The notes below the pieces were generated by a model. That model was not told the DNA's origin, made no database searches, and was given only the letters and a program-made list of their open reading frames with translations. From contig NC_088300.1 of assembly GCF_032854445.1 (NCBI RefSeq), forward strand, positions 54,288,984 to 54,348,983: a stretch of 60,000 bases of DNA, read 5' to 3'. The translations under genes and the position numbers were made by a program. Positions 1 through 12,500 of the stretch are shown here, in pieces (the first letter of the stretch is position 1; each line of letters opens with the position of its first letter). Origin of the DNA: Liolophura sinensis. Taxonomy: Eukaryota > Mollusca > Polyplacophora > Chitonida > Chitonidae.

Positions 1-437
1 AGCCGCTCTCTTCACAGCTTTTAATAAACTAGTGTTTGCTGTCTCATCTGATGGCATCTACGTAAACACAAACAAATTTAATAAACAAAAGCAGAGGTTG
101 TCATTCACAAGACATTCACAAGCAGTAGCAACTGGTTACCTCTTGTGTGAGTTTTAGATTAGCAGGTTATGCCGTGAATAATACTGCACAAGCCAGCAGT
201 AACAAAAACCATGCACATCAGGTCTTTATAATAAATAAACCATGTATTTTCTGTCTTGAATGCGAAACACGCATCCTGAAAATCTGGGTACCATAACTGT
301 CTTTGAAAACTCAAATGGGAATTTTTATATGTTGACAAGAAGCAAACTGATTACTGACCACCCCAATGGGTATTGAGTTGAGTATACATGTACCATAAAT
401 CACATAGAGTTTAGCCGAAAATTTCAGACCGTAAAGT

Positions 438-554
438 TTAGCCAATTTGAGTAGCCCGAAGAGAAGACACGGAAGAGCCTCCAGCTGTGCAGTAATCTCC
501 AGTGACAGTCTGGCTTCTGGCCCTCGCCACATGGAGCAAACTCCCAGGCATGGA
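438..554 (-). CDS. Candidate terminal exon of the KIAA0232 homologue
   Basis: The preceding exon (3850-3763) ends in phase 0 at AATA|GTAAGT, so a further exon is required. Here an acceptor with a pyrimidine tract (CTCCTCTCTCAG) opens a phase-0 frame of 38 Ser/Thr-rich codons ending in TAA. I know of no homology to confirm it. Short sequences on both sides resemble a stretch near 3300-3550, so the region may be repeat-derived and the true last exon could lie elsewhere or to the left of the window. Confidence 0.25.
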   Translation of the reverse strand, partial: SMPGSLLHVARARSQTVTGDYCTAGGSSVSSLRATQIG

Positions 555-3500
555 CTGAGAGAGGAGTGTTTATAGACCAACTAGTCCATCTAGACTCTTA
601 CTGAAACGTTGTTGATTGCGCTTAAAAGCCTGTGACTTATTCTCAAGAGTCCGTCGGTTGTCAAAAAAATTTTTTTTTTTTTTACCCAACAACTTGCGGA
701 AATTGATCCAAAAATTCCCCCGTCGGTTACTTCCACACAGTCTGAGTTGGAGGTGACATAACATATGATATATTAGCAACTCTCACATTAAACTGTTTGA
801 AGGCTTGGCTGCTAATCCACACCATATGGGTTCAACAACAGTACTTGACAGTGATGCTTAAAGATTTCCAGACCAGTCACACCTTCGTTTTTACACATGA
901 ATTAGAGTGAACAAACCTGTATAATCCAAAAATGTCCACGCTAAACATGCTCCTTGACGTATTATTCCTCAGGCTGACAGGCTAAATTTGCGGGTTACAC
1001 TTGCTGGCCTCAATTAAATGGGTGAATGCTTAATTCTTCAGATTATAGATTATTTTGCAAATTATGGACTATATTTTAAGTCTGAATTACAGATGCTTTA
1101 ATATGCATGCATGTATATTGAATAGTATGCTTGCTTTTGCAAGAAATATCTGCCCTTCACTTCTGTAGTGCGACACATTCTTTGACCCGGCTTTGGCTCA
1201 GTCAAAAAAAAAAATGAACGCCATACATCATTATGCAGGGCTTTCTCTGGGACAGTATTTTTAGCATTTTTTTTCGCAAGTCACTTTAGCCACTCATCAG
1301 AATTTGTAGTAAATACTATTTTTCTTTAGCCATACTTCTTTAGCGGCCATGACTCTTGTAGGTCTCCTTCTGTAATTCATTTTTAACTGCCTTGTTGCAG
1401 CTGCTAGAATCAGTTTGATCTCTTCCAGCTATAGCTGGAGTTTATCAAAAGTTACATTTAGAACAACTCCCCTCAAAATAATGAACCAATGCTTGGCAGC
1501 ACGTTTTTGTTTTTTGTGGGAAAAAAATCAATCCTTTCTCAACCTATCTGTAGGATTCTAGTAAAATGTAATTTCCTCTATCAGAAAAATTTGTTACGAA
1601 ATTAATTTGCAAATTCAGTTTTAATAAAATGCAACATTATGATCAGTACAATGGAGTAACACAGTCTGACACGAGAAAACCAGACGGCGTACACATTTAT
1701 GTAACGGCACATATTAAGAAACATATAATTTACTTCGGATCCCCAAAAAATAGTTTATTAAGTGGAAAAGTTTAAATTTTTAATGGGAGGTAATTTCATT
1801 TACAGGTGTAACTCTATCTTGATTTATTTCCCTTGATAATTTTTTTTTTTCCCAATTGGCCATGAAAGGCATCCCACAAAATGCCATGATTCTCAAAAAA
1901 AATTGTGAAAATGTGCTAAAAACCCCAGAAAACTCTCATGGTAGATTCTGTATGACATTTGTATTTTTTCTTACGTAAATAAATTTGTCGCCAAAAACAT
2001 TTGCATTTCTCCAAATTGTATTGCCATTTCAAAAAATTGCTCTAAATTTGCGACAATGGCTAGTGCGAGCGGAAGCCCTGATTATGGGAGAATTATCAGA
2101 TATACTCCATATATACAGACTCGGCGGTCAACAGACAATATTTAAGTTCGGGACAAACTAAGATTTTCAAGGAGTTTCCAGGAGTACTTGTCTTTTTAAG
2201 AACTTTCAAGTATTTGAAAATGAAATTGTATTTTTCAAGCACTTTCAAGGAGTTTCAACGACTGTGCTCACCCTGATCAAGCTCTTGCAAAATAGAATAT
2301 GAGTTTGCCAAGTCTCACACACATTATTTCGTTACAATCAGAACTCTCCCCCCATTTCACAAGAATTCTATTTTTCCCGCCTCATCAAATCGGGTACCTC
2401 CAGTTCAACACAGAAAATACATTTTGGCAAAATTTTCGAAACTAGATATACCACTTGTTCTAGCCTTGTCCTCCCATTGTTGTGACAGCCGATTGCCATG
2501 CACAGGACTAAGAACACAAAGTCATGTGCGCATAAACATCTACAGGTAATTCCAACACTGACCAATTAGAGGCATTTACTTTCACTGACCCACCCCTTGG
2601 GATAGTCACAAATGTGAAGTCTCCCACCGAATCTAGACTAGAAGACGGACGTCAATTAATTTACATGTACATACAGCCACGTGCCCAGTGAAATGTATGT
2701 ACAGTAATTTTCATGAGACCGCTTTGGATTTTGCTGCTAAACCATTTCAGTAAAGCCATGTAATCATGTATTTCAGTGGTCTACGCAGCACATGTAACCC
2801 ATTTAAAGCGATTAGAATTAAAAACAATTGCCAAAATATCAGGTGGTCGGATCGGACTCTGCTGTGATTGAGGGGTCTCCAAAACTATGTTGAAATTTCA
2901 AAGAATACACCCAGAGCTGTGCAAATGGCTGAGATTAGCCATCATACCAATACAACTCAGCCATTTATATCTGAATACTCAATAGGTTATAGTCTGGCAC
3001 CTACTCCCCTATAATTTCCATATAATGAGTGCTATTGTTAGGTCATCAAGGCCTACACTGGTAAGGTGTAATCATGAGTTCTGATTCAGGCAAACTGCAT
3101 GAAAATGGATTTTCTTCCTCCAACAAGGGCAAACCTGTAAAGCTGGAACTAACTGCGGTGGAATCGGAGCAGTGAAGTGTAGTATCTGTAAATTAGTTTC
3201 TAAACCGCATATGGGTATTTATTTACTTTAGACACATATTCGTTGTTCGGTGATGTTTTGAAAGACCTCACTGAAGCATTTTGGCACAACCCATTCGGCA
3301 AACCATACAGTAGCTGTGCAGTGATTCTACTAGAGCTAACAGATGCATGCTCAGTGAAGTGTACTGCTCAGTGTTACTGGTCTCCTCACAGGCATGTACA
3401 ATCTTGTGGACACACTCCTCAGATCCCCAGCTGTGGCCAATTACCAAGAAACAACCAAATACCAGGAATCACAGGATACACTTTTTAAAATCTTTGGCTC

Positions 3501-6500
3501 AACTCTACGTGATTTACTGCACATATACTATATTACCCCTGTAGTTTACCACTTTTCAAAAGAAACATTTTGCTTGATTCTAACTGATTCATCCAGCTTA
3601 TATGGCCACTAGAAGTTGGTAAAGTTGGATTTATGTCTTGTCAGAGAAACTTAAAGTTTTTTTTTTTTTTGCATCAAAAATATCATTCTGAAGTCTTCAT
3701 GTGCTTCTGAGGCTGCATTTTTACATAGCAAACTTTACGTTAAATACAGGTTAAGAACTTACTATTGATTTTGAGGGACTTGGGAAATCCCCACTTTTCG
3801 TCTCAGAGGAGATGTTTCTGGTCGCTGACGGTTTAGTGTCCACCTCATCACTAAAATAATATAAAGACAAATTAACACTTTTCATGACACTGGCAAGATT
3901 TTGTGGGTTACTTAAAAAGTGAGTGACATACAATCTCATTCGCAGATTAAAGAGCTTCTCATGAGCAAAAGTCTAAAATAGTAATCTGCAAGTACCACTT
4001 GGTTACTTTTGAAGGCAGAAAGTAGTTTCAACATTAGTTCAGATCTGGCAGCAAAAATACCGAAGAGCTTGCCTGTAGCAGGTACTTCAGCTCAATACCA
4101 GTACATATACCGAAGTCATACATTTGGTAAATTATGGTCATCAAATCCAGGGAGACCTGCTCTAACCATAAGGCCACCAAAGGGGTCACACTCAATGAGA
4201 AATCTTCATCTGTAAGAGTTTGATTTGTGTTATCATCAAAGTTTTTCACACAGATGGATGAACAAAGAGATGAACGGATGGATAGACAAAGTGAAACTGC
4301 TACAAGTATCTCACTATCACCATGACGTGCTATTCCATGTAAAAAATTAGTTTCTAGGCAACATTTCAGAAATATGGTGTTTGTTCTAAAAATTTGCCCA
4401 AAATGTATATTATTTGAGGCAGATAAAGATCATAAAACAAATTATACAATGTATTATTTTTTGGTGCTGAAACTTCAAATTTTCCCGCAGGAGGATATCA
4501 GTCTCTTCTGAAGAATTCTCAACACCTTTTTTGAACAAAATTTTAGGTCAAATACAGTACATCTTTACTGATGTCAATAGGCATACAAATACTACCTTAA
4601 CAAAAATCAACAAAACAAAATTGCTCAGTTTACCTTATTTGTAAGTCACTTATAAACATTCAGGTTATGAGAGGAAGACAGCATTGTTGAAAGGCTAATA
4701 CTTTCCACTGTACCCCAAAGAGTCAACTGCAGTATTTTATTACTACCATGCTGCATCCATGAGCCATACTGATGTTACCTGGGGCCGGTTTCATGAAGCT
4801 CACTTAGCTAACTTTGCCCGTGAATACCATGACGACGCATGTTGTAGAGATGTAAAGTGCACTTAGCTAAGGGCTAGTTAGCACTAAGTATGCTTCATAC
4901 AACCGGCTGCAGGCCATGGCATCCTTTCTTCTAAGAATAAAAGCTATCATAAAAAATGCTTAAAGGAAATTAATACCCAACAAAAAAAAAATGTAAACTA
5001 CAATTTCTAGACAAATTCTACCCTATACATGATCCAAAACAAAAATGAAGTGTCCTTTACTGTGGAAGAAAGCACCTTCTTGTCTCAAATCAATTAATTC
5101 TACATCATTGTTTACTTAGGGAAGCCTGTCATAACATGTATCCTTACACACATCTTTGGATAGTTCTTGACACTCTTATTCTAGTTTAAACTGGAATATA
5201 TTTAAGTAAATGATGCTCTTGTTTATAAGTAAATAAAAGAAATGATAAGGCTAGTACTGTTAAATTATGTATATTCTCACCTTGGATAACCATGTAAAAA
5301 TGGACACGTACTGCCTTTAAAGCAGTCACCATCTTCCCAAAAACGACAGGTGATACTGGACATGTCATGTGCAAATTTACAGTCAGATCGTCTACAGTGA
5401 CCCTCAAGAAAGAAACTGCACGGCTTCCAGCTCCGTTCTAAATGGAAAATGGCAGGAATTCAGACAGGTACATGTCACTGCTCATGTGAGTAGAATAAAC
5501 ATTTATTTATCATTCTATTAGAGTATTTGAGAAAGGTACATGTACTTGTTCAAGGGACCTGACTTGGTATGGAACAAGGTTCAACGGTATCCCCTTACAC
5601 GACAAGGTACCAGGAAACAAGACAAAGGTGATAAAGTCTATTCTACACCAAAAAATAAAACAAACATTTCTTTTTCCAAGCTCTGACATCTGGGTTTAAA
5701 AAAATCAAAAAAACGTAAAACAAAACGCGATATGTATATAAACTGAGTGAAGAAACACTTTTTTCACTAAGGAAATACTAATAGTTCGCCTTTATATAAA
5801 TCATAAAGCAAACCCAACACGTAAACAAACTTTAATTCTTTTATTTCTAGAAATAAACAGGATGAACTAATGTTATTCGTGGAAGTAAACACATGTTGCA
5901 GGACACACCTGATGTTGTTTGAAAGGTCATTTCTATTCCATATGTATATTTGCACACGGCCTTGAACATACAGCAGGGAAGCATACTGCTCATGTGAGTA
6001 GAATAAACATCATTCTATTTTTAAGAGTATTTTAGGGCACAGGATCAGATACAGAACGATCTTCATGTCGGATACCAGCGCCCAAGTTAAGAAATACCCC
6101 CTAACGCCCAAAACGCCCATGAGACCTAGATAAACAGGTACAGAATACTTGTTTACTTCCACTGTGTCATTCAGAATTTTACGCTCCTTTTCTTCGGGGG
6201 GGCTTTGCCCCCTCCCAAGCCCCCCAATAGGGCACTGCCCTGGACCCACTGGAGCCAGCGGCCCCAGCTGAAAGGGTGCCCAAATTAGAAGGCTCTATCT
6301 GACCCTGGGGCAAGGTTTTCCCCACACAGGCAGCACACCTTGCCAGTAATTTAGCATTTACTGCTTTGTTTACTTTTTGTTTAATTCCATACTCTAGAAT
6401 TTTTCATTTTTCACTTGGCAGTCAGCTTTTTGTGTGGAGAAATCTGGAGTGCTTATGGCAATCTACTGATGAATTTTTGCCCACCATATAAATGACTGTT

Positions 6501-9500
6501 AGACTTCACTATCAGCTAGATGAGCATCGTCGACCAATTACTGTCTTTCAAGGCTTCACAAACAGAGAACCAATCATCTCGAACATCACCCCTCAACTAG
6601 ACTAAGTGGGAGCTGGATTAAATCACAAGACCTAAAGGACTCAAACAACGAAGTCTTGTCAAATCATTCTTTGAGGTAAAAAGACATATACTACCCAAGT
6701 ATATGTATCCAGTGGTTTCACAGATCAATTTTGCATAAAATAGGAAGAAAGTAACACTGAATATTGAAGTCATATTATCAGCCTATATTTCGGTCACTAT
6801 TTCTGAAAATACAGGGACTGAAATACAGGGACTAATTGTGTGAATTCAATATTTGGAGTTGTCTTTCTATTTTAAGTACATGTATGTGTATATGCCTTTG
6901 AAATCAACTGTAAACATAACTTTCTGTTCCTAATGTCTGAAGCATCTGCAGAACAAAATAACTTACTTTTTTTGGTTCTGTTGTCTGCAGAAGAAACATC
7001 ACTTGTGTTATCTTCTGAGTTCAGCCATTTATGCTCCAGCTCCGAAGAATACACGGCTTGATCTGGTAGAGGGGCAAACTCTGTCCAGTTCAGCAGCTAA
7101 GAAGAGAAATGACACACCAGTGAACACAGTTAATGGTTATTCTAAATAAAATGGAAAGCTTTCATAAAAAATCAAACTTTCCTTACAGTGGCATCAAAAT
7201 TTTCCAGTTCATTCTTGTCACCTGTACCTACCAGGTATGTACAAATCAAACTTTGGTGAAAAATTACACGCAAATATCGACCTTCTAGTTAATAAACCAT
7301 TCCTTTCTCAGGGCTGTGATGTCCAGTTATTGTCTGCAAAATTTTGTTGGATCTTCTGACCTAGGACTAAGAAAGCTAGTCTAATGTTCTGCATTAGCAT
7401 ACCAATTTTTTTTAATTCTTATTACTTGTTAGGAAAAAAGTGCTTATAGTAAATGACCTAAAGTTTCGCCCTGGGGCTCAGAAAGTGTATTCCAGGGCTC
7501 ACTGCGTTGATTGTGGTTGTTACTGACTGAGTGCTGCAGGAGAGCATCAGGGGTGGTCAGGCGGATAATATTGCCAGTACAACAATATAATAAACAAGTT
7601 TACACTTTAATGAGCAGTTAGTCTATGCTCCTACCACCAACAGTTCAGGTTTACCTCAGTTTTAATCATAATGATTTTAGTACATGCACTTCTCAACAGG
7701 TTTATTGAATTTGGGAGAAAACCCTGGACATTAAGCGTGATAACCCAGTACCTTTACGCATGTGGAGTGTCAACTCAAATATCTGTTTTTAAACTGCAGG
7801 GCTCTCCGTACACAAAGCTGTACAGAATTTAGCTTACCTGCAAGCTAGTCCTACCAGCAGACGTGATAAAGATGTCAAATTGTGGTCAAAGCCACACCTA
7901 CACGCCTGCATTGGCACCACTGCAGCTAAACATTTCTTGTTAATTCTTGTATAATTTGAAAGACTGTCAACTTTCGCCCTTCTGTCAACTTCTGGCTTGT
8001 GATGGTGTTGAGTGAATTCCTAATGTGATAACTCAAACAAATCCTGTCTCCCAATATCCCGCACTGTCACAGTGCTAATGAAAAGGTGTAAAAGTAAGTT
8101 GCTGTAGTTGTGCGGAAACCTTGCATGGAGTATGTTTTCTGTATTTAATGAGAGGTTCCCGATATAAAAACGCAGGAAAATGAACTGCAACAGGAGATCT
8201 GACTGTAATGAAATAAAATTTGCATGTAGACTGACATACTAAATTGGAATTACATGGACTTACATCAGGGTCCAACTTGAATCGTGTGACATTCTGATCA
8301 TCGTCGTGGTCTTCACTCGCTGGACTGTTTAAGCATCCAGCACTATCAGAGACCAGGGCTTTCATTAGGACTGACCCCACTTTTGTACTCTTCTTCTTTG
8401 GGCTTTCTGTTGGGGGCCAATACGACCCTTGATTGACCATATCAATCTTAGGTAGCGGTGGGATTTCAGCGTCCTCACCAGTACTCCATATACTGATGGG
8501 GTAAGGTTTATTTGGCATGGTGGGCTGAAATATAAGTTCATTTTCTGTGATTTCTAATTCTGAGTTATCTTTCCACAAGCTTCTTAGATTCCACTCTTCT
8601 TCAGAAAACTGGGCAGACACTGTATCGCTGGTGTCAGATGCTCCACCATCTGCCAACTCTGAGGCTACAGCCCCTTCACAACTTTCCCCAATATCTCCAA
8701 GAACCTCGAGTACTATGTTCAGCTTGTCATCAATCACATCCTCACTTTCTTCCTCCTCTTTATTCTCTACATTTTCCATGTTTTCAACAAACTGTCCAGT
8801 TTGTACATATTTCCCACTATTTCTCTTGACTCGGAACTTGGGAATGAATGAAGCCTCTAGATTCTCCATCCCCATGTAAGCCTGATACGGTGTTTTGGAT
8901 GTGGCCATGTGACCTCCAAACAAGTCCTTCAGATGCATCTCCACACCTTCATTAGGAGAAGCTCCATGGGTCTGACCTTCTGGAGTTTGGATGGGTCTAA
9001 AGTGAGTTTTTGAGGAAAAAAACAAATGCTCTTGAGAGTCTGCTCCCACGTCTGACTCCACTGGACTTTGTTCATCCCAGTCCCCAGCTGCCAGTCTAGG
9101 ACTGGTTTGGCAGTACTTCATGATTGGCTCACTTAGAACATGAGACAGCTTTCTTGGTACAACATCCTCAAAGGCTGAATGCTCAGATGGCACAAGCTCA
9201 AAGCTCTTGGACAGCTGAGTGGTGTTCTCCAGACTGCCACCTTCCCACACTGTCTTGGACAGGTTTTCCAAGGACACACTTCTCGGATGCTTCCATAAAG
9301 TACTGCATGGTTGTAACATACTGTCTCTTTGGTCAGTGTCTTGTGGGTCACTGTGATCTTCTACAGTGATTTCTGCAGGAACAGGTTTATTATCATGAAG
9401 CCAGAACGGAATGTAAGGCTGGGGTAGGTCTTCAGGAATTGTGCCAAGCAAGGAAACATGTAGCGGAGAAGTTATACAGCTGTACTGTTGTGAGTTCCAG

Positions 9501-12500
9501 ACTTTTTGTAAATAATTATCTTCCAAACCAGGTTCATCAGAGGTTTTTGCTGCAAACCACATAGAGGCAGATCCCAATGGAGACGCTTTACAAGTTAGGT
9601 GATGCTGGCTGTCCCACACCTTTTGTAAACTGGCATCATCCAGGAAATGGGTCCAGTACCATGGGCTTGAAACCAAATAGTGATCTTGTGAGAGCACTGG
9701 TGAAGTCAGATCTGTGAAAAGCATTGCTGAAAACACACCATGTTTCTTAGGAGCTGTAAATGTCCAGAAATCAGAATTTTCCAGGTAAGTTGGTGGTACT
9801 GGGAGTTGCTTAGGCTTAGAACTGAAGTCCCCAAATAAATTCATGGAGGATTCTGACAGGAAACAATTGAAGTCATCACCAAAACAGAACAGGGCCTCTT
9901 CAGCTAAAGGCTTCAGAAGACCTGGTGAACTAAGTTGCGATAAGCTATAGAAATTTGGGCTTGTATCACTTGCCAGGTCATAGGGCTGTCCATCAACAGG
10001 TGAGGTTACATTGCTGGACGACCTTTGGACATCTTTTCGAGAGGTCCAGCTTCCAGAAGGTGAAGGAACAAAGGAATCAGACAGATTCGGAACAAAGTCA
10101 TCCATTTCCAGAGGGAGAGATCCCCAGGCCTTGTACTGTGATGGAGAGCTCTGACTACAAGGTTCTTCCAGAGAATCCAGGAAGTGTATTGGGTTAACAT
10201 GGATTTCTGCTGTTACATCTGATTTGGCCGCAAGGCTAATATCTTGGAGCTGTGCAGGATTAGGATCATCCGAAGGACAGCCATATGAGGTAGTAGTTGC
10301 TCCTGTTATAATCTTAGGCTCGGACATTCCAGGTACACATGGAGTATCAGGAAAGGGGAAACTCCAAGGCTCTTGTTCAAGGCAGCTGAACTGCTGAGGC
10401 ATCACATGGTCTATATCACTGCCAGTCATGAAGAATGCTGGCAGGCTGAGCTCTGTAAAGCGTGCTGAAAACTGCTCATTATCCCCCATATCCCATACAT
10501 CATCCACTGACGCTTTCAGGAGGGCATTGGGCGAGTCAGGTGGTGAAGACTCGACAGAACTGGGGAGACCAGAGCTGAACTGATCTGATAAGGACAAACT
10601 ATGGCGATTAAACAGCCGACCTTTGGTGTCTGGTATGGAACTGAGAATACCATCCAGAGGTTGAGTGTACCAGGACTCATGCTCCTTCAACTCTGGGCTG
10701 ACAGAAGAACTAAAGCCACGTACATGTCTGGAACTTGGCCGTAAACTCTGTTTTTTACCTCTTGGAGTGGATGCTATTGGATTATGGGGACAGACATCTT
10801 CATTCTTCACATTTCCAACCCTTGTTTGTGACATGCTTCTTGCCTTTGAGTGGTTAGGATACAAATGCACAGAATCATTTCTCTGGTTGTCTGGTTTCTT
10901 GGGGACATCTGGTGGCCAACTCAGTAACCTGGCTGCTCTGTTTAGACCCTTTTCCTTTTTAGATTTTCCTTGCCGATGATGACCCTGTTTGTTAGCTTTC
11001 AGATTAATTGTGGGTTTACCTGCTGCAGATTTCTTGTGCATGTTGTTTCCTTCTTTCCCTGACAAAGTTTTCTGAGATGTTCTCTGAGATTTCCCCTCAC
11101 ACGATCCTTTCTGTCCGCAAGTTTCACTTGCATCATCTTGAGTATCGTGTGAAGGCTCACTCAGCTGGCTTGTAATGGGATTTTTACTCCAGACACTTGT
11201 ATCGCACTGTGATGGGGAAATCTGAGCCTGACTGCCATGACCTTGCAGAGCTGGAAAGGCCGCATAATACCTGCAACAGACATATAACATTCCATGGTTC
11301 ATACAGGTATATGCAAATGAAATTCAAGGGGTTTTCAAGGAATTTTTTGTCGTTTTCAAGGCTAGTTTAAACATACCATGGTGCAAATCATAGACTATAT
11401 TTTAAGTCTGAATTATAGATTCTTAAATTTGCATGCATGTATATTGAACAGTACGCTTGCTTTCGCAAGAAATATAATGTGTCATATATCGTTATGCAGG
11501 GCTTCCTCTGGGTCAGTATTTGTTTTTTTGGGTAGTCTCTTTAGTCACTCATTAGATTTTGTAGTAAATACTATTTTTCTTTAGCCATACTTCCATAGCG
11601 GCCATGACTCCTGTAGGTCTCCTTTTGTACTTCGTTTTTATACGACTTGGTGCAGCTGCTAGAATCAGTTTAGTCTCTTCCAGCTATATCTGGAGTTTAT
11701 CAAACGTTACATTTAGAACAACTGCCCTCAAAATAATGGACCAATGCTTGGCAGCATGTTTTATGTTTTTGGGAAAAAAAATCAATCCTTTCTCAACCTA
11801 TCTGTAAGACCCTATTGTAAAATGTAATTTCCTCTGTCACAAAAAAATTGTTACGAAATTAATTTATAAATTCAGTTTATTTAAATGCAACATTATGATC
11901 AATACATTGGAGTAACACAGTCTGACAGGTGAAAACCAGATGGCGTACACCTTTATGTAACGGCACATATTCTGAAATAATTTACTTCGGATCACAAAAA
12001 AACATAGTTTATTAAGTGGAAAAGTTTAAATTTTTCATGGGAGGTAACTTCATTTACATGTGTATCTCTCTTCATAAATTTTTTTTATACAATTGATGAT
12101 GAAAGGTATCCCCGAAAATGCCATGATTCTCATTTGTTATTGAACAAAAATGATTTCAAGCATTATATAATGTAAGTGAACTTGCAACGATGCTTAACTT
12201 GCTTTGTAGATTTCTGTCAAGTAATCACCATACAACTATGTTGTTGTTGTTTCACCGAGATGAGGCCTGATAATGGGGAAATTATCTGCGAGCTCTCGAT
12301 ATAGACTCGGCGGTCAGCAGACAATATTTAAGTTCGGGACAAACTAAAATTTTAAAGGAGTTTCCAGGGGTATTTGTCTTATTTAAGGACTTTCAAGTAC
12401 TTGAAAATGAAATTGTATTTTTCAAGCACTTTCAAGGAATGTGTGCACCTTGCATTCATACTGCTGGGGAAATGGGAGTTTTCGTCCAAAAATTTTGGGA

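Noticed and set aside
8075-8263. C-terminal extension of the 1075-codon frame as true protein
   Set aside because: A good donor at 8264|8263 leads in phase to exon 7096. The extension beyond it is unrelated to the family and is intronic.
8547-10979. Several plus-strand and alternate-frame open frames of 60-110 codons
   Set aside because: All lie inside the giant KIAA0232-like exon and are shadows of its coding frame.
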